Below, one piece after another: positions 44,555 through 53,366 of a DNA stretch of 64,000 bases. Source of the DNA: Bradyrhizobium sp. URHD0069 (GTDB taxonomy: Bacteria > Pseudomonadota > Alphaproteobacteria > Rhizobiales > Xanthobacteraceae); assembly GCF_000701345.1 (NCBI RefSeq), contig NZ_JNIJ01000037.1, positions 1 through 64,000 on the forward strand, given 5' to 3'. The position numbers and the translations under genes were made by a program. Positions within the stretch are counted from its first letter, which is position 1. Each line of letters starts with the position of its first letter. Below the pieces are notes generated by a model, which was given only the letters and a program-made list of their open reading frames with translations, did no database searches and was not told the origin of the DNA.

Positions 44555-44621
44555 GCAGGGTAGGCAAAGTCGTGCTCTTCGCGCCGCGCAAAGAGGGTGC
44601 GCTTCGCTCAGTCCACCCTGC
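44555..44621. repeat. Inverted-repeat-bounded element upstream of recO
   Basis: GCAGGGT (44555-44561) and ACCCTGC (44615-44621) bound a G+C-rich segment with the GGGTGCGCTTCGCTCAGTCCACCC word seen in many Bradyrhizobium intergenic regions. The recO start lies 18 bases after it. Confidence 0.45.
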
Positions 44622-44638
44622 ATGTTATACTCCGACCC

Positions 44639-45385
44639 ATGGAATGGACTGACGACGGCATCGTGCTGGGGGTGCGCCGGCATGGCGAATCAAGCGCCAT
44701 TGTCGAACTCCTGACGCGCGGCCATGGCCGTCATCTCGGCTTGGTGCGCGGCGGCTCCAGCAAGCGGATGCGGCCGATGCTGCAGCCCGGCAACAGCGTG
44801 CGCGCGGTGTGGCGGGCACGGCTCGACGAGCATCTCGGCTATTACGCGATCGAGGGCACGCGCCTGCGCGCCGCCACTGTGCTGGCGTCGTCGCACGCGA
44901 CCTATGGGGTAACGCATCTGGCCTCGCTGGCGCGGCTGTTGCCGGAGCGCGATCCGCACGAAGACCTTTTCGAGATGCTGGAGCGGACGCTGGATGACTT
45001 TGACGACATCGGCGAAGCCGCCATCCAACTGATAAAGTTCGAGCTGGCGATGCTCACCGAGCTCGGCTTCGGGCTCGATCTGGAAAACTGCGCCGCCACC
45101 GGCGAAACCAAGGACCTGATTTACGTGTCGCCGAAATCCGGCGGCGCGGTGTCGCGGCAGGCTGGCGATCCCTGGCGCGACCGGCTGTTGCGGCTGCCGG
45201 CGTTTTTGCGCGAGGGCGGCGGGCCCAACGGCTGGTCGGACCAGGACCTGCAGGACGGCTTTCAGCTCACCGGAATGTTCTTGCTGCGCCATGTACTGGA
45301 ACCGCGCGGGCAGGGTCACTCCGACGCCCGCGACGGGTTTATCAATGCGGTGACGAAGCATCGGGCGAGGGTCGCGGTTCCGTAG
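44639..45385 (+). CDS. recO: DNA repair protein RecO
   Basis: The product has 248 residues. The N-terminal OB fold shows MEWTDDGIVLGVRRHGESSA and IVELLTRGHGRHLGLVRGG. The helical domain contains FELAMLTELGFGLDLENCAA; the zinc-ligand Cys pattern of other RecO proteins is reduced, as is usual in rhizobia. RecO works with RecR to load RecA on SSB-coated gaps. ATG 44639 gives the canonical N-terminus. It precedes parC. Confidence 0.93.
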   Translation: MEWTDDGIVLGVRRHGESSAIVELLTRGHGRHLGLVRGGSSKRMRPMLQPGNSVRAVWRARLDEHLGYYAIEGTRLRAATVLASSHATYGVTHLASLARLLPERDPHEDLFEMLERTLDDFDDIGEAAIQLIKFELAMLTELGFGLDLENCAATGETKDLIYVSPKSGGAVSRQAGDPWRDRLLRLPAFLREGGGPNGWSDQDLQDGFQLTGMFLLRHVLEPRGQGHSDARDGFINAVTKHRARVAVP

Positions 45386-45458
45386 CGCCGCCGAGCGGCC
45401 TAAATTGGCTGCTGATTCGCGTCTTGCCCGATTCACCGCGAGGGTTTAACGCCTCCCC

Positions 45459-47717
45459 ATGGGAAAACGACAACTACCGCCGGAAGAGCCGGCCGAAATC
45501 CACGAGGTCATGCTCCGCGACGCGCTCGAGGAGCGTTATCTCGCTTACGCGCTCTCGACCATCATGCACCGCGCGCTGCCGGACGCCCGCGATGGCCTCA
45601 AACCGGTGCATCGCCGCATCCTCTACGGCATGCGTCTGCTCCGGCTCGATCCGGGCACGCCGTTCAAAAAGTCCGCCAAGATCGTCGGCGACGTGATGGG
45701 CTCGTTCCATCCGCATGGCGACCAGTCGATCTACGACGCGCTGGTGCGGCTGGCGCAGGATTTTTCCTCGCGCTATCCGCTGGTCGACGGCCAGGGCAAT
45801 TTCGGCAATATCGACGGCGATAATCCCGCCGCGTATCGCTACACCGAAGCGCGTATGACCGAGGTCGCGCGGCTGCTGCTCGATGGCATCGACGAAGACG
45901 GTGTCGAATTCCGCGCCAACTACGACGGCCAGTCGAAAGAGCCGATCGTGCTGCCCGGCGGATTTCCGAATTTGCTCGCCAACGGTGCGCAGGGCATCGC
46001 GGTCGGCATGGCCACCTCGATCCCGCCGCACAACGCCGCCGAGCTTTGTGACGCAGCGCTGCATCTGATCGACAAGCCCGAGGCGAAGTCGAAGACGCTG
46101 CTGAAATGGGTCAAAGGTCCGGATTTTCCGACTGGCGGCGTCATCGTCGATTCCAAGGAGAGCATCGCCGAAGCCTACATGACGGGACGCGGCTCGTTCC
46201 GCACCCGCGCCAAATGGAGCCAGGAAGAAGGCGCCCGCGGCACCTGGGTCGTGGTCATCACCGAAATTCCATGGCTGGTGCAGAAGTCGCGGCTGGTCGA
46301 GAAAATCGCCGAACTGCTCAACGACAAGAAGCTGCCGCTGGTCGGCGACGTCCGCGACGAATCCGCCGAAGACGTCCGCCTTGTCATCGAGCCCAAGTCG
46401 CGCGCAGTCGATCCTGAACTATTGATGGAATCGCTGTTCAAGCTGACCGAGCTTGAAAGCCGGATTCCATTGAACCTCAACGTGCTGGTGAAGGGCCGCA
46501 TCCCGAAAGTGCTGGGGCTTGCCGAGTGCCTGCGCGAATGGCTCGACCATCTGCGCGACGTGCTGCTGCGGCGTTCCAACTACCGCAAGGAGCAGATCGA
46601 GCACCGGCTCGAAGTGCTCGGCGGCTATCTGATCGCCTATCTGAACATCGACAAGGTGATCAAGATCATCCGCACCGAGGACGAGCCGAAACCGGCCTTG
46701 ATAAAAGCGTTCAAGCTGACGGAGATCCAGGCCGACGCCATCCTCAACATGCGCCTGCGCAGTTTGCGCAAGCTCGAGGAATTCGAGATCCGCACCGAGG
46801 ACAAGGACCTTCGCAACGAGCTGAAGGGCATCAAGGGCATTCTCGCCTCCGAGGCCGAGCAGTGGTCCAAGGTCGGCGAGCAGGTGCGAAAAGTCCGCGA
46901 CATCTTTGGGCCGAAGACGCCGCTCGGCAAGCGCCGCACGCAGTTCGCCGACGCGCCCGAGCACGATCTCGCCGCGATCGAGGAAGCCTTCGTCGAGCGC
47001 GAGCCGGTGACCGTCGTCGTTTCCGACAAGGGCTGGGTGCGTACCCTCAAGGGCCACGTCGCCGACCTCTCGGCGCTGACCTTCAAGACCGACGACCGGC
47101 TCGGCTCGGCATTCTTCGCGGAGACCACCTCGAAACTCCTGCTGTTTGCGACCAACGGAAAATTCTATTCGCTCGATGTCGCCAAATTGCCGGGTGGACG
47201 CGGCCATGGCGAGCCGATCCGGATGTTCATCGACATGGAACAGGACGCGGCGATCGTGTCGCTGTTCGTCAACAAGGGCGGGCGCAAATTCCTGATCGCG
47301 AGCCATGAAGGGCAGGGTTTTGTCGTCAACGAGGACGATTGCGTCGGCAACACCCGCAAGGGCAAGCAGGTGCTGAATGTCGAGATGCCGAACGAGGCCC
47401 GTGCATTGACGACGGTGACCGGAGATACCGTCGCGGTGATCGGTGAGAACCGCAAGATGCTGCTGTTCCCGATCGATCAGGTGCCGGAGATGGCGCGCGG
47501 TCGCGGCGTGCGTTTGCAGAAATACAAGGATGGAGGCTTGTCCGATGTCACGACCTTCGATGCCAAGGATGGCCTCATCTGGAAAGATTCCGCGGGTCGC
47601 GAATTCAGTGCCAGCATCAAAGAACTCGCCGAATGGCGCGGCAACCGCGCCGACGCCGGTCGCCTGCCGCCGAAAGGCTTTCCGAAGTCGAACAAGTTCG
47701 GGCGCGCCGTCGAGTAG
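45459..47717 (+). CDS. parC: DNA topoisomerase IV subunit A
   Basis: The product has 752 residues. ERYLAYALSTIMHRALPDARDGLKPVHRR (split here as the ALPDARDGLKPVHRRILYGM block) is the GyrA/ParC N-terminal winged helix. GDVMGSFHPHGDQSIYDALV lies in the quinolone-resistance-determining region, and Tyr128 in AYRYTEARM is the DNA-cleaving tyrosine. The shorter C-terminal region lacks a GyrA-box, fitting ParC rather than GyrA. ParC decatenates daughter chromosomes with ParE. The residues at the quinolone-target positions (Ser82 in GSFHPHGDQS) look wild type. Confidence 0.94.
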   Translation: MGKRQLPPEEPAEIHEVMLRDALEERYLAYALSTIMHRALPDARDGLKPVHRRILYGMRLLRLDPGTPFKKSAKIVGDVMGSFHPHGDQSIYDALVRLAQDFSSRYPLVDGQGNFGNIDGDNPAAYRYTEARMTEVARLLLDGIDEDGVEFRANYDGQSKEPIVLPGGFPNLLANGAQGIAVGMATSIPPHNAAELCDAALHLIDKPEAKSKTLLKWVKGPDFPTGGVIVDSKESIAEAYMTGRGSFRTRAKWSQEEGARGTWVVVITEIPWLVQKSRLVEKIAELLNDKKLPLVGDVRDESAEDVRLVIEPKSRAVDPELLMESLFKLTELESRIPLNLNVLVKGRIPKVLGLAECLREWLDHLRDVLLRRSNYRKEQIEHRLEVLGGYLIAYLNIDKVIKIIRTEDEPKPALIKAFKLTEIQADAILNMRLRSLRKLEEFEIRTEDKDLRNELKGIKGILASEAEQWSKVGEQVRKVRDIFGPKTPLGKRRTQFADAPEHDLAAIEEAFVEREPVTVVVSDKGWVRTLKGHVADLSALTFKTDDRLGSAFFAETTSKLLLFATNGKFYSLDVAKLPGGRGHGEPIRMFIDMEQDAAIVSLFVNKGGRKFLIASHEGQGFVVNEDDCVGNTRKGKQVLNVEMPNEARALTTVTGDTVAVIGENRKMLLFPIDQVPEMARGRGVRLQKYKDGGLSDVTTFDAKDGLIWKDSAGREFSASIKELAEWRGNRADAGRLPPKGFPKSNKFGRAVE

Positions 47718-47744
47718 GGCACAGCGGCATGCGTTGTCTCTCAG

Positions 47745-47866
47745 CGCGTCGTCCCGGCGAACGCCGGGACCCATATGCCGTGTATTCTCGTTTCGGCGCT
47801 GGGGCGGTTGCCTTCTTGAACAAAGAGCGCCGGTGGTTATGGGTCCCGGCGTTCGCCGGGACGACG
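47745..47866. repeat. Long perfect inverted repeat downstream of parC
   Basis: CGTCGTCCCGGCGAACGCCG plus GGACCCAT (47745-47772) is perfectly complementary to the 28-base arm at 47839-47866, with a 66-base spacer. Each arm also contains the smaller palindrome CCCGGCG-AA-CGCCGGG. This CCCGGCGTTCGCCGGGA word is a very common Bradyrhizobium extragenic repeat. It lies between the convergent parC and DUF1259 genes and may terminate both. Confidence 0.85.
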
Positions 47867-47896
47867 TAGCCAACAATCTCCCGCTGGGCGTCCCTT

Positions 47897-48787
47897 TCAC
47901 TGCGTCTTGGCTATGGCGGTCGTTTCCAGCGCGGTCCGGACGTTACGCGCAAGCTTGAGTGCGTCGTCGTTGGCCCAGAAGTGAATGAAGAACATGCGGG
48001 GTTGTTCGTCCAGCATGTGGCTGTGGATCGCCGTCACTTCGATGTTGCCGGCGCGCAGGGAGCGGATCAACGGGTTGACCTCGTTGCCCGTCACCAGGAA
48101 ATCACCTGTTATCGCGGCTTTGCCATTGCCGGTCGGCTGAAAGTTGATGCCGTTGGCGCCGCCGAGCGGAGTGTTCACCTGCATTCCGCTTTCCGTGGCC
48201 GGATCGCGGCGTGGTATGGCGAACTGATAAACGCCGCCGACTGCCGAGCCCTTGACGCCCATGATCTGGTCGAGCTTCGCCGTGTCTAGATCGACCGCAG
48301 GCGCTGGGCCGGCGGTGGTTGCCGGCGGCTCGAACGGCGTCTTGCTGGCCGAAAGGGCGGAGCGAATGACGGCCGCCATTTTCTCGGGATCGCCATGACC
48401 GCCGACATGCATGTAGAAAGTTAGCGGCGAGGCGCGCAGAATGTGATTGTGAACCGCGGTGATATCGAGCCCGCCGTCGAGCAGTTTCGTCATCACTGGC
48501 GTAATTTCGCTCTCCAGCAGCACGAGATCGCCCATCACCATAGCCTCGCCGTGCATTGGCGCGAATGCGACCCATCCGCCGAGGGCAAGCGCGGGCTTGA
48601 TGGCGACGCCGTCAAGCGTCACATGCAGGTCGGAGCGCGGAATTCCGTAACGATGGACGTCTCCGGAGACCGTAGCGGTCTTGCCGAGCGCGGCATCGAC
48701 TTTTTTCCAATCGATCTCCGCTGCGTTGGCAAGGGCGGGGACGCTCAGCGTCGCGGCGAGGGTCAGTAGTCCAAGTTTTCGCATCAT
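47897..48787 (-). CDS. Exported DUF1259 domain protein
   Basis: The product has about 296 residues with a signal peptide (LGLLTLAATLSVPALANAA) and two tandem, similar halves, each ending in a histidine-rich motif: DITAVHNHILRASPLTFYMH in the first and VTAIHSHMLDEQPRMFFIHF in the second. These HNH/HSH..H patterns suggest metal or cofactor binding, but the DUF1259 family has no established activity. AAGGAGAG precedes two adjacent ATGs (48787 and 48784); either may start. It lies just downstream of chrA on the same strand, 43 bases away, so it may belong to the chromate operon. Confidence 0.82.
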   Translation of the reverse strand: MMRKLGLLTLAATLSVPALANAAEIDWKKVDAALGKTATVSGDVHRYGIPRSDLHVTLDGVAIKPALALGGWVAFAPMHGEAMVMGDLVLLESEITPVMTKLLDGGLDITAVHNHILRASPLTFYMHVGGHGDPEKMAAVIRSALSASKTPFEPPATTAGPAPAVDLDTAKLDQIMGVKGSAVGGVYQFAIPRRDPATESGMQVNTPLGGANGINFQPTGNGKAAITGDFLVTGNEVNPLIRSLRAGNIEVTAIHSHMLDEQPRMFFIHFWANDDALKLARNVRTALETTAIAKTQ

Positions 48788-48830
48788 CGTTCTCTCCTTG
48801 GTCTGCCCCAAAAAGTGTTGATCGATGCCC

Positions 48831-50225
48831 CTAGATCACCCCCAATAGCCGCAACAACACCCCCGCGGCGCAGCAACCTCCCAGCACCGTGAGCATGCCC
48901 AGGTTGAAGCGGAAGATCGCGGTCGCAGCGGCGACGGCCAAAATCAGCGCAGCAACATCGACGCTGGAAAACACCGGCATATCGAACGACAGCCCGAACG
49001 ATCGCACCGGCGCGGTTTCCCGGAACACGGTGTGGAGCCCGAACCAGATCGACAGATTGAGGATCACGCCGACCACGGCGGCGGTAATCGCCGTCAGCGC
49101 GCCGGCCAGTCCCTTGTTGCCGCGGAGGGTCTCGACGAACGGCGCGCCCAGAAAGATCCAGAGGAAGCAGGGCGTGAAGGTGACCCAGGTTGCCAGCAGC
49201 CCGCCGAGCGTGCCGGCCAGCATCGGCGACAGCGCGCCGGGATCGCGATAGGCGGCCATGAAGCCGACGAACTGCAGCACCATGATCAGCGGTCCCGGCG
49301 TGGTCTCGGCCATGCCCAGACCGTCCAGCATCTCGCCCGGCTGCACCCAGTGGTAATGCTCGACTGCCTGCTGTGCGACATAAGCAAGCACCGCATAGGC
49401 GCCGCCAAACGTCACCATCGCCATCTTGCTGAAGAACAGGGCGATCTGGCTGAACACATTGGCCTGACCGAAGGCGATCAAGAGCGCGCCGATCGGCACC
49501 AGCCAGAGCAGCAGCCAGATCGCGCTCACTCTCAACGCGCGCGGAACGCTCGGACGAATGTGGTCAGGCAACTCGCCGCCGAGCATGCTGTCGATCGCCG
49601 CGGCGTTCTTGCCGCCGCCGTGCGGGACCGCCGCAAATTCCGGCCGGCCGCTTTTCGCCCCGAAATATCCGATCACGCCCGCGGCGACGATGATGATCGG
49701 GAAGGGCACATTGAAAAAGAAGATCGCGATGAAGGCGATGGCCGCCAGCGTGATCATGATCCGGTTGCGCAGCGCGCGTTTTCCGACGCGGACCACCGCC
49801 TCAATCACGATCGCCAGCACCGCGGCTTTCAATCCAAAGAACAGCGCCTCGACGAATCCGACGTTGCCGAAAGCGGCGTAGACATAGCTCAGCGCCATGA
49901 TGGCGATGATGCCGGGCAGAATGAACAGGCCGCCGGCCATGATGCCGCCCGCGGTCCGGTGCAAGAGCCAGCCGATGTAAGTCGCAAGCTGCTGCGCCTC
50001 CGGCCCCGGCAACAGCATGCAATAGTTGAGCGCGTGCAGGAATCTACTCTCGGAAATCCAGTTCTTTTCCTCGACCAGAATGCGGTGCATTACCGCGATC
50101 TGCCCCGCTGGGCCGCCGAAGCTCAGGAGCGCAACCCGGAGCCAGACCAGAAAGGCTTCACCGAAACTGATGCCGTGACCGGCGTCCGCTTCGGTGTTCG
50201 TTTCATTCGCAGCGATATCGATCAC
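48831..50225 (-). CDS. chrA: Chromate transporter
   Basis: The protein has 464 residues with two homologous CHR halves. FLVWLRVALLSFGGPAGQIA and the second-half FFSKMAMVTFGGAYAVLAYV both carry the FGG motif, and LLPGPEAQQLATYIGW resembles the conserved PGP segment. Long-chain CHR proteins export chromate by proton antiport. A GTG start at 50225 is proposed because it overlaps the stop of the rhodanese-ChrB gene by 4 bases (GTGA) and gives a normal-length N-terminus; upstream in-frame ATG is less likely. Confidence 0.9.
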   Translation of the reverse strand: MIDIAANETNTEADAGHGISFGEAFLVWLRVALLSFGGPAGQIAVMHRILVEEKNWISESRFLHALNYCMLLPGPEAQQLATYIGWLLHRTAGGIMAGGLFILPGIIAIMALSYVYAAFGNVGFVEALFFGLKAAVLAIVIEAVVRVGKRALRNRIMITLAAIAFIAIFFFNVPFPIIIVAAGVIGYFGAKSGRPEFAAVPHGGGKNAAAIDSMLGGELPDHIRPSVPRALRVSAIWLLLWLVPIGALLIAFGQANVFSQIALFFSKMAMVTFGGAYAVLAYVAQQAVEHYHWVQPGEMLDGLGMAETTPGPLIMVLQFVGFMAAYRDPGALSPMLAGTLGGLLATWVTFTPCFLWIFLGAPFVETLRGNKGLAGALTAITAAVVGVILNLSIWFGLHTVFRETAPVRSFGLSFDMPVFSSVDVAALILAVAAATAIFRFNLGMLTVLGGCCAAGVLLRLLGVI

Positions 50226-51040
50226 GGCTTCGCCTTGTTGGTGGGCCAGTTGTGGGTCTCGCCGGTAGCATCCCGGCACCAGCGATAGAACGCATCGTAC
50301 AGCCCGATGCCGGCCTCGAGCTGCTCGAGATCCTCATCATACATCCGCGACAGGCCGAGCGACGCCGCGAGCAGTCCGGGGGCCTCCGGGCAGAGATCGA
50401 GCCGCGCGGTATCGGCGGCACGCACGATCGTTGCGAGCCGCAGCAACGGTGGCGTCCCCAAGCCGAACTCCTCGATCATCACGTCGAACGTGCACAGCTC
50501 GCCGCGATGGCTCCAGAACACGTTCTCGATATCGAACGGGACGGCGTTGAAGCGCTCGCCGACCGCAACTACCTCGGCAGGTGCCACGAACAGAAACACC
50601 GCGTTCGGATCGATGAAGCGCCTGATCAGCCAGGGGCAGGCGATACGGTCGATCTTCGGCCTCGCGCGGGTGACCCAGACGGTGCGCCCCTGCGCATCGC
50701 GCCGCGGCAGTTTCGATGCCGGCACCAACGGCAGCTTGGCGGCCTTCCAGCCTTCAAAGCCGCCTTCAAGCGCTTCCGCAGTGACGTTGAGGTGTCTCAG
50801 CCAAGCCGCGGTGCCCTGCGCAAGCTTCTGGCCGCGCAGGCAGACGACGATGGCCGAATGCCCGCCGAACTCTTCGCCCCAATCGGCCGCCACCTGATGG
50901 TTGCGTCTGACAGAACCGGGTATCAGCCGCTGATCGGCGGCAAAGTCTTCATCGGTGCGCACGTCGATCAGGGCAGGCATATTCGGCGTGCCGATCAACC
51001 GTGCAAGTTTATCTGGAGATATAAAAGTAAAGGATGACAT
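50222..51040 (-). CDS. Rhodanese / ChrB C-terminal-domain chromate resistance protein
   Basis: The product has 272 residues. Residues 1-105 are a rhodanese domain (MPALIDVRTDEDFAAD, with candidate catalytic Cys in IVVCLRGQKLA). Residues 125-265 are the ChrB C-terminal domain (RARPKIDRIACPWLIRRFID, VPFDIENVFWSHRG, then CTFDVMIEEF). The N-terminal ChrB regulatory domain is missing, so it should not be a ChrB-type repressor by itself. It is translationally coupled to chrA, which supports a role in chromate resistance. ATG 51040 is preferred over upstream in-frame starts. Confidence 0.85.
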   Translation of the reverse strand: MSSFTFISPDKLARLIGTPNMPALIDVRTDEDFAADQRLIPGSVRRNHQVAADWGEEFGGHSAIVVCLRGQKLAQGTAAWLRHLNVTAEALEGGFEGWKAAKLPLVPASKLPRRDAQGRTVWVTRARPKIDRIACPWLIRRFIDPNAVFLFVAPAEVVAVGERFNAVPFDIENVFWSHRGELCTFDVMIEEFGLGTPPLLRLATIVRAADTARLDLCPEAPGLLAASLGLSRMYDEDLEQLEAGIGLYDAFYRWCRDATGETHNWPTNKAKP

Positions 51041-51093
51041 GGATGCGCCCTCGTGAAAAACAACGGGACGCGATACTTGGGCATGTCGCCTCG

Positions 51094-51115
51094 TGGGGGG
51101 ATCGCAGAACCCCCA
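51094..51115. promoter_or_regulatory. G-run/C-run dyad between chrB-like gene and dmeF
   Basis: TGGGGG (51094-51099) and CCCCCA (51110-51115) are inverted around a 10-base centre, 54 bases upstream of the chrB-like start and 136 bases upstream of dmeF. G-tract dyads of this sort serve as operators for RcnR/CsoR-type metal sensors (DmeR in Rhizobium). No such regulator gene lies in the window, so the assignment is tentative. Confidence 0.4.
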
Positions 51116-51250
51116 TGGGCGTATTACAGCGAAACCGGCGCGGGCTGTCAATGCGCTGATGGAGCTGCGGCCCGATCGCATGGAATTTAGATCCGCAACT
51201 GCATATATTTGCGTTGCCATTGAACAGGGCGATTTTTCGGGAACCAGCCG

Positions 51251-52267
51251 ATGCACTCACATTCTGTCGAACAATGGACTCACGATCACGTGTTCCTCGG
51301 TTCGGAGCACGCCCGCAACGAGCGCCGGACATGGTTCGTGGTCGCGCTGACCGCTGTCATGATGGTGGGCGAGATTGCGGCAGGATCGCTGTTCGGCTCG
51401 ATGGCGCTGCTTGCCGATGGCTGGCACATGGCGACCCACGCCGCCGCGCTCGGGATCGCCGGCGCCGCCTATCTGTTTGCGCGCCGGCAGGTGCGCAACT
51501 CCCGCTTCAGCTTCGGCACCGGCAAGTTCGGCGACCTCGCGGCTTTTTCCAGCGCGATCATTCTCGCGATGATCGCGATTCAGATCGCGTATGAAAGCGT
51601 GCTGCGGCTGGTTCATCCGGTGCCGATTGCGTATGGCGAAGCGATTTCGGTTGCGGTGCTCGGGCTTGCCGTCAACCTCGTCAGCGCGTGGCTGTTACGC
51701 GATACGCACGGCCACGACCATCATGGCCACGGCCGTTCCCATGGTGACGACCACGGTCATGACCATTCCCACGGGCATCGTCACCAGGACAACAACCTTC
51801 GCGCTGCCTATGTGCATGTGATGGCTGACGCCGCAACCTCGGTTCTCGCGATCGCGGCGCTGGTGACGGCGATGTACTCGCAATGGGTCTGGACCGATCC
51901 GGCTGTGGGAATCATCGGCAGCATCGTCATCGCGAGCTGGGCGTTTGGGCTGATCCGCGATTCCGGCGCCGTGCTGCTCGATGTCAGCGTCGACAAAAAC
52001 CTCGAAGGCGTGATCCGCGACCGGCTGGAGACCAAAGGCGACCGGGTGACCGACCTGCATCTCTGGCAGATCGGTCCCGGCCACCGCGCCGCCGTCATCT
52101 CGCTGGTATCGGACAACCCGTCGCCGCCGGCGACCTACAAGCGCCGGTTGAAGGGCTTGCGCGGCCTCAGCCACGTGACGATCGAAGTAGAGTTCTGTCA
52201 GCACGCACTCACGTCGGCGCCGGCTCCTTCCGCAGCAGGAACAGCGCCAATAGCGCCGACAGGCTGA
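51251..52267 (+). CDS. dmeF: Cation diffusion facilitator, DmeF-like Co/Ni exporter
   Basis: The product has 338 residues with six TM helices. The N-terminus MHSHSVEQWTHDHVFLGSEH matches DmeF proteins of rhizobia and Cupriavidus. MALLADGWHMATHAAALGIA (TM2) and AAYVHVMADAATSVLAIAAL (TM5) carry the metal-site His/Asp residues. A histidine-rich loop (about residues 155-178, HGHDHHGHGRSHGDDHGHDH) lies between TM4 and TM5, and a C-terminal cytoplasmic domain follows. It exports Co(II) and Ni(II) by proton antiport. It is divergent from the chromate genes; no DmeR gene lies upstream. Confidence 0.9.
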   Translation: MHSHSVEQWTHDHVFLGSEHARNERRTWFVVALTAVMMVGEIAAGSLFGSMALLADGWHMATHAAALGIAGAAYLFARRQVRNSRFSFGTGKFGDLAAFSSAIILAMIAIQIAYESVLRLVHPVPIAYGEAISVAVLGLAVNLVSAWLLRDTHGHDHHGHGRSHGDDHGHDHSHGHRHQDNNLRAAYVHVMADAATSVLAIAALVTAMYSQWVWTDPAVGIIGSIVIASWAFGLIRDSGAVLLDVSVDKNLEGVIRDRLETKGDRVTDLHLWQIGPGHRAAVISLVSDNPSPPATYKRRLKGLRGLSHVTIEVEFCQHALTSAPAPSAAGTAPIAPTG

Positions 52268-53366
52268 GCGCGGATGAGACAATCAGGACGCGGCTTCCCA
52301 TGGCGTCGACCAGCAAACCGAACGCCAATGGCGCTGCGGCCTGCGCCATCCGCGCCGGCGCGCCGATAATGCCGAGGCGATAGCCGTAATTTTGCGGGCC
52401 GAAGATCGCCAGCGGCAGCGTGCCACGCGCAATGGTCAGGATGCCGTTGCCAATGCCATGAAAGATCGCGAACGCGCTTGCTGCCGCACCGCCCGCCAGC
52501 GCAACGATCGCGGCGCCAATGGGGTGCGTCAGGCACGCAAGCCGGGTCGACAGCAGCGGATGATAACGGGTCAGGAAGGTCGCCTCGACGATGCGGCCAA
52601 ACACCTGGGCCGGGCCGATCAGGGCACCGGCCGATACCGCCTGCAGTGTTGTCGCGCCGGCGGCTTCCAGAATGCGCGGCAGGTGCGCCGCCATCGCTCC
52701 GGTGACGCTCCAGGCCGCCGCGAAGGCGAACGCCAGCAGGACCATCGTCCGGTCGATCGGGATGTGTGGCTTGATGGAGTTCGCTATCGCCGCCTTGGCG
52801 CCTTTGACAGGGGGCAGCATGAAAAAATTGAGCGGCAGGCCGATCAGGATATGCGCCGCCGCCCAGGCGAAGCAGGTGTTGCGCCATCCGATGCCTTCCA
52901 GGCCCAGGGCGGTCAGCGGCCATCCGACGGTGCTGGCGAAGCCCGCGATCAGCGTGATGCCGGTGATGGACTGGCGCGCGGCGTCGCCATAGATGCGCCC
53001 GAGCGCACCGAAGGCGGCGTCGTAGAGGCCAAATCCCATTCCGATCCCAAGCAGAAGCCAGGCGACGATCAGCACCGGGATGGAATAGGTGAAGCCGAGC
53101 AGCGCAAGTCCCGCGGCAAGCGTCACATTGGAAGCCGACAGCACGGACCTGCCGCCGACGAGATCGATCTGTCGGCCGACGCGCGGGCCCAGCATTGCCG
53201 AAATCACCAGCGATGCCGAGAAGGCCGCAAATATCCAGTTCGAGGAGACGCCGAGGTCGCGCGCGATCGGATCGGCCAGAATCGCCGGCAGGTAATAACT
53301 GGAAGCCCACGCCAGGGTTTGCGTCGTGCCGAGTGCCAGAATGATGGGAAGCTGGCGCCCGCTCAT
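52209..53366 (-). CDS. MFS transporter 1
   Basis: The product has 385 residues with about twelve hydrophobic segments. LGPRVGRQIDLVGGRSVLSA corresponds to the cytoplasmic loop 2-3 motif A (GxxxDRxGRR-like) of major facilitator proteins. It begins at ATG 53366, which overlaps the end of MFS transporter 2 by 4 bases, so the pair is co-translated. An open frame continues upstream antisense-free into MFS 2 but has no family match and is not used. The C-terminal end overlaps the end of dmeF (convergent). The substrate is unknown; adjacency to ars genes makes an organoarsenical or arsenite exporter possible. Confidence 0.85.
   Translation of the reverse strand: MSGRQLPIILALGTTQTLAWASSYYLPAILADPIARDLGVSSNWIFAAFSASLVISAMLGPRVGRQIDLVGGRSVLSASNVTLAAGLALLGFTYSIPVLIVAWLLLGIGMGFGLYDAAFGALGRIYGDAARQSITGITLIAGFASTVGWPLTALGLEGIGWRNTCFAWAAAHILIGLPLNFFMLPPVKGAKAAIANSIKPHIPIDRTMVLLAFAFAAAWSVTGAMAAHLPRILEAAGATTLQAVSAGALIGPAQVFGRIVEATFLTRYHPLLSTRLACLTHPIGAAIVALAGGAAASAFAIFHGIGNGILTIARGTLPLAIFGPQNYGYRLGIIGAPARMAQAAAPLAFGLLVDAMGSRVLIVSSALSLSALLALFLLRKEPAPT

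Noticed and set aside
49032..50288. 418-codon plus-strand frame over chrA
   Set aside because: Antisense shadow of a certain membrane protein; the translation is highly charged and resembles no family.
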